Shown here: piece by piece, positions 61,852 through 64,000 of the stretch | How the letters are laid out: each line of letters starts with the position of its first letter | Position numbering within the stretch: the first letter of the stretch is position 1 | Origin: UPXZ01 sp047974405 | GTDB taxonomy: Bacteria > Bacteroidota > Bacteroidia > Bacteroidales > Paludibacteraceae | Assembly: GCA_047974405.1 (NCBI GenBank) | Contig: JBKECI010000019.1 | Location: 1-64,000, forward strand | Length of the DNA stretch: 64,000 nucleotides | Reading direction: 5' to 3' | Notes under the pieces: generated by a model | Seen by the model: the letters and a program-made list of their open reading frames with translations, nothing else | Told to the model about the DNA's origin: nothing | The model's database searches: none | Position numbers and translations under genes: made by a program

Positions 61852-61989
61852 TACTACAATAAGTTTAAGTAAATAAAGATTAAATCGTTGTAGCCCACAC
61901 AAACTCTATTGATTATCCCCGCAAGATTCGCAGACAAAAGCCGGCGTATGTTGCGGGAAATTTTTTATAACCCCCGTTTTTTTTCGTCA

Positions 61990-62622
61990 ATGAATTTTAT
62001 CCACATCATAGACTACCTCGGTACGTTTGCATTTGCCATCAGCGGAATACGGCTGGCATCGGCGCGGCGGTTCGATTGGTTTGGGGCGTATGTGGTTGGG
62101 TTGGTTACCGCTATCGGAGGAGGTACCACCCGAGATTTACTCCTGAACTCTACCCCCTTTTGGATGGAGCAACCCTCTTATTTAATTATTACAGGTATTG
62201 CGTTAATCTTTGTCATTGTATTTGGGCGGTATGTTATCAGACTGAACGATACGTTTTTTATTTTCGATACCATCGGGTTGGGCCTATTTGTAGTAGTGGG
62301 CATCACAAAAGCCATAGATGGAGGATTTCCATTTTGGGTAGCAATAGTTATGGGGATGGTAACGGGAGCTGTCGGAGGGATTATCAGAGATATTTTAATC
62401 AATGAAGTACCACTCATTTTCCGAAAAGATATTTATGCTTTGGCATGCGTCGCAGGCGGGATTGTCTATTTTTTCTGTATAAATTTTGGTCTTATGACAG
62501 AAATCACTCAAATAGTTTCGGCTTCGGTTGTAATTGCTACCCGAACTTTGTCTGTGAAGTACCACTGGAGCCTGCCGGTATTGAAAGCGTATGAAGACTT
62601 CAAACAAAACAGTAAAAAGTAA
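61990..62622 (+). CDS. TRIC-type cation channel / UPF0126 membrane protein
   Basis: The 210-residue protein has about seven transmembrane helices arranged as two UPF0126 repeats. Their glycine-rich, arginine-containing turns read AIGGGTTRDLLL and AVGGIIRDILI. Bacterial TRIC homologues form trimeric monovalent-cation channels. The ATG at 61990 (MNFIHIIDYLGTF) is chosen; the longer frame from 61909 adds a basic stretch not typical of the family. The next gene starts one base after its stop. Confidence 0.88.
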   Translation: MNFIHIIDYLGTFAFAISGIRLASARRFDWFGAYVVGLVTAIGGGTTRDLLLNSTPFWMEQPSYLIITGIALIFVIVFGRYVIRLNDTFFIFDTIGLGLFVVVGITKAIDGGFPFWVAIVMGMVTGAVGGIIRDILINEVPLIFRKDIYALACVAGGIVYFFCINFGLMTEITQIVSASVVIATRTLSVKYHWSLPVLKAYEDFKQNSKK

Positions 62623-62623
62623 G

Positions 62624-63199
62624 ATGCTCCAAATTGACGACACCATTGTAAGCTTAGAGCTGCTGGACGACAAATTTATTTGTGATTTACAAATATGCAA
62701 GGGTGCCTGTTGCCTAGAGGGAGACAGTGGTGCGCCTTTGGAAAAAGAAGAAATTTCTCAAATTGAAAATATTTTGCCTCAAGTATGGAAATATCTGCCG
62801 GTAATGTCTCAAGAAACAATAGAAGAAAAAGGTCTGTATTATATTGACGAAGACAACGAATATGTAACCCAACTCGTTGATGGTAGAGAATGTGTGTTTG
62901 CCTGTATCGACCAAGACGGAATCTATAAGTGCGCCATAGAAAAAGCATTCGGAGAGGGGAAAACTACGTTTTACAAACCCATATCCTGCCATCTATACCC
63001 CGTTCGCTTGCAAAAATACGATCAATTTACAGCCGTTAATGTTCATCGCTGGAGCTTGTGTGAATGTGCCCGTAAGAAAGGGGACAAAATGCGGATACCT
63101 GTATATCAATTTCTAAAAGAACCATTGGTCAGGCGGTTTGGAAAAGAGTGGTACGAAAAACTTGAAATTGCGGGGGCAGAATTTACCCAGCGGTATTAA
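62624..63199 (+). CDS. DUF3109 cysteine-rich protein
   Basis: The 191-residue protein contains many conserved cysteines: CDLQICKGACC near the N-terminus, CVFAC in the middle, then YKCAIEKAF, SCHLYPVR and LCECARKKG. The pattern is that of DUF3109, related to YkgJ-type metal-chelating proteins, and suggests an iron-sulphur or zinc site; the activity is unknown. The ATG at 62624 is preferred to one at 62591 that lies inside the upstream gene. It is translationally close to the TRIC gene (one base). Confidence 0.85.
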   Translation: MLQIDDTIVSLELLDDKFICDLQICKGACCLEGDSGAPLEKEEISQIENILPQVWKYLPVMSQETIEEKGLYYIDEDNEYVTQLVDGRECVFACIDQDGIYKCAIEKAFGEGKTTFYKPISCHLYPVRLQKYDQFTAVNVHRWSLCECARKKGDKMRIPVYQFLKEPLVRRFGKEWYEKLEIAGAEFTQRY

Positions 63200-63245
63200 A
63201 CCTAAAAAGCATTTTTTGTTTACTTTTTCGAAAGAAAATGACATA

Positions 63246-64000
63246 ATGGAAAAATCTACAAGCCCATATTCACATTCGCACTTTCCGGCAACACCGGGAG
63301 ATACGATTGAAATTATTACCATTGGAGACGAGATATTGATAGGTCAAATAGTGGATACCAATTCGGCTTGGATGTCAACCGAGTTGAACAAATCTGGATT
63401 TCAAGTGTCGCAGATCACTTCTATACATGACGATAACGCTCAAATCAAAAACGCCTTGAATCAAGCTCTGTCAAAAAATACGATTGTGCTGATTACCGGA
63501 GGTTTGGGTCCTACCAAAGACGATATTACAAAAGATGCCTTGTGTGAGTTCTTTGACACCCGATTGACGATGGACAGTAATGTGTTGGGAAATATTGAAA
63601 GGCTTTTTGATAAAAGAAACATAGCTATCAACGAGCTTACCCGCCGCCAAGCACTTGTTCCCGAGGGATGTGCAGTGATTCAAAATATAGTAGGTACAGC
63701 CCCTAATATGTGGTTTGAGCAAAACGGCAAGGTCGTGGTTGCGATGCCCGGTGTCCCTTTGGAAATGAAAAAAGCGATGGAAGATGAAATTATCCCCCGC
63801 CTTCAAAAAAAGTTTCACACCAACAATATTATACATAAGACTGTACAAACATACGGAATAGGAGAGTCTGCCTTAGCCTTGAAAATAGCCGATTGGGAAA
63901 ACTCGTTGCCAAAGAATATTCACTTAGCTTATTTGCCCCATTTTGGCATTGTAAAGCTCCGATTGAGCGGTACGGGAAACGATATTTTGCAATTGGAGTT
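63246..64000 (+). CDS. cinA: CinA competence/damage-inducible protein (partial, runs off the window)
   Basis: The first 251 residues are visible. They show the MoCF/CinA domain: IEIITIGDEILIGQIVDTNS near residue 22, IVLITGGLGPTKDDITKDAL near 80, RQALVPEGCAVIQNIVGTAP and VVVAMPGVPLEM. CinA acts on pyridine nucleotides (ADP-ribose pyrophosphatase and, in its C-terminal half, nicotinamide-nucleotide amidase) and was named from competence operons. The C-terminal amidase domain would lie beyond 64000. It follows DUF3109 by 46 bases. Confidence 0.95.
   Translation, partial: MEKSTSPYSHSHFPATPGDTIEIITIGDEILIGQIVDTNSAWMSTELNKSGFQVSQITSIHDDNAQIKNALNQALSKNTIVLITGGLGPTKDDITKDALCEFFDTRLTMDSNVLGNIERLFDKRNIAINELTRRQALVPEGCAVIQNIVGTAPNMWFEQNGKVVVAMPGVPLEMKKAMEDEIIPRLQKKFHTNNIIHKTVQTYGIGESALALKIADWENSLPKNIHLAYLPHFGIVKLRLSGTGNDILQLE

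Noticed and set aside
1..64000. CRISPR arrays, prophage or known defence systems
   Set aside because: No regularly spaced repeats, cas, phage structural or restriction genes were seen; the Fic protein alone is not evidence of a defence system.

Overview
The window reads as a chromosomal segment of a Bacteroidetes bacterium, most likely order Bacteroidales. The support is: many promoters of the TAnnTTTG type and few Shine-Dalgarno sites; a type IX secretion (T9SS) C-terminal sorting domain at 11088-11346; a GldJ lipoprotein; a eukaryotic-type (GT3) glycogen synthase; a 2-oxoglutarate:ferredoxin oxidoreductase pair; and typical Bacteroidales housekeeping neighbours (rsfS-ftsH-LUD, folP-dacA-purD, sigma-54 activator-lptE-secG). 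I cannot name the genus.

Layout. 1-1620 is a scar: an IS3-family element whose transposase has lost most of its catalytic core, a large imperfect palindrome, the remnant of a tyrosine recombinase, and an intact tRNA-Asn. 1.7-6.2 kb holds an adenosine kinase, a Stealth-type sugar phosphotransferase, a lipoprotein, a LolC/E-type permease and rbfA. 6.5-14.1 kb is a pectin operon: a very large secreted PL11 rhamnogalacturonan lyase with autotransporter-type beta repeats and a T9SS sorting domain, then uronate isomerase and tagaturonate epimerase. 14.3-20.4 kb (minus strand) carries comEC, rpe, comM, a 5-formyl-THF cyclo-ligase and a DUF4294 protein. 20.4-23.4 kb has two outer-membrane proteins, one with a ComEA-like helix-hairpin-helix domain.

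23.4-29.4 kb is a four-gene minus-strand operon: PHP-domain protein, aldolase/short-chain dehydrogenase fusion, medium-chain dehydrogenase, and a two-domain class II aldolase whose second domain has lost its metal ligands. I regard this as the best candidate for an incompletely described catabolic system; it may take rhamnose-type sugars released by the upstream lyase to dihydroxyacetone phosphate and lactate. A 600-bp gene-free stretch with a possible structured RNA precedes it.

30-42.6 kb (minus strand) contains a LUD-domain protein, ftsH, rsfS, a barrel protein, argD, thiL, rpiB, a response regulator with an AAA+ domain but no DNA-binding domain, a Fic protein six bases upstream of it, and purD-dacA-folP. 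42.8-51.2 kb (plus strand) has gldJ, asnS, korA-korB, a DHH phosphoesterase and apgM. 51.3-58.8 kb (minus strand) has a lipoprotein, pheT, glucan phosphorylase and glycogen synthase. 59-64 kb (plus strand) has a sigma-54 activator, lptE, a small unknown gene, secG, a TRIC-type channel, a DUF3109 protein and the start of cinA, which runs off the window.

Most genes are ordinary housekeeping genes. No CRISPR array, rRNA, intact prophage or known defence system was seen.
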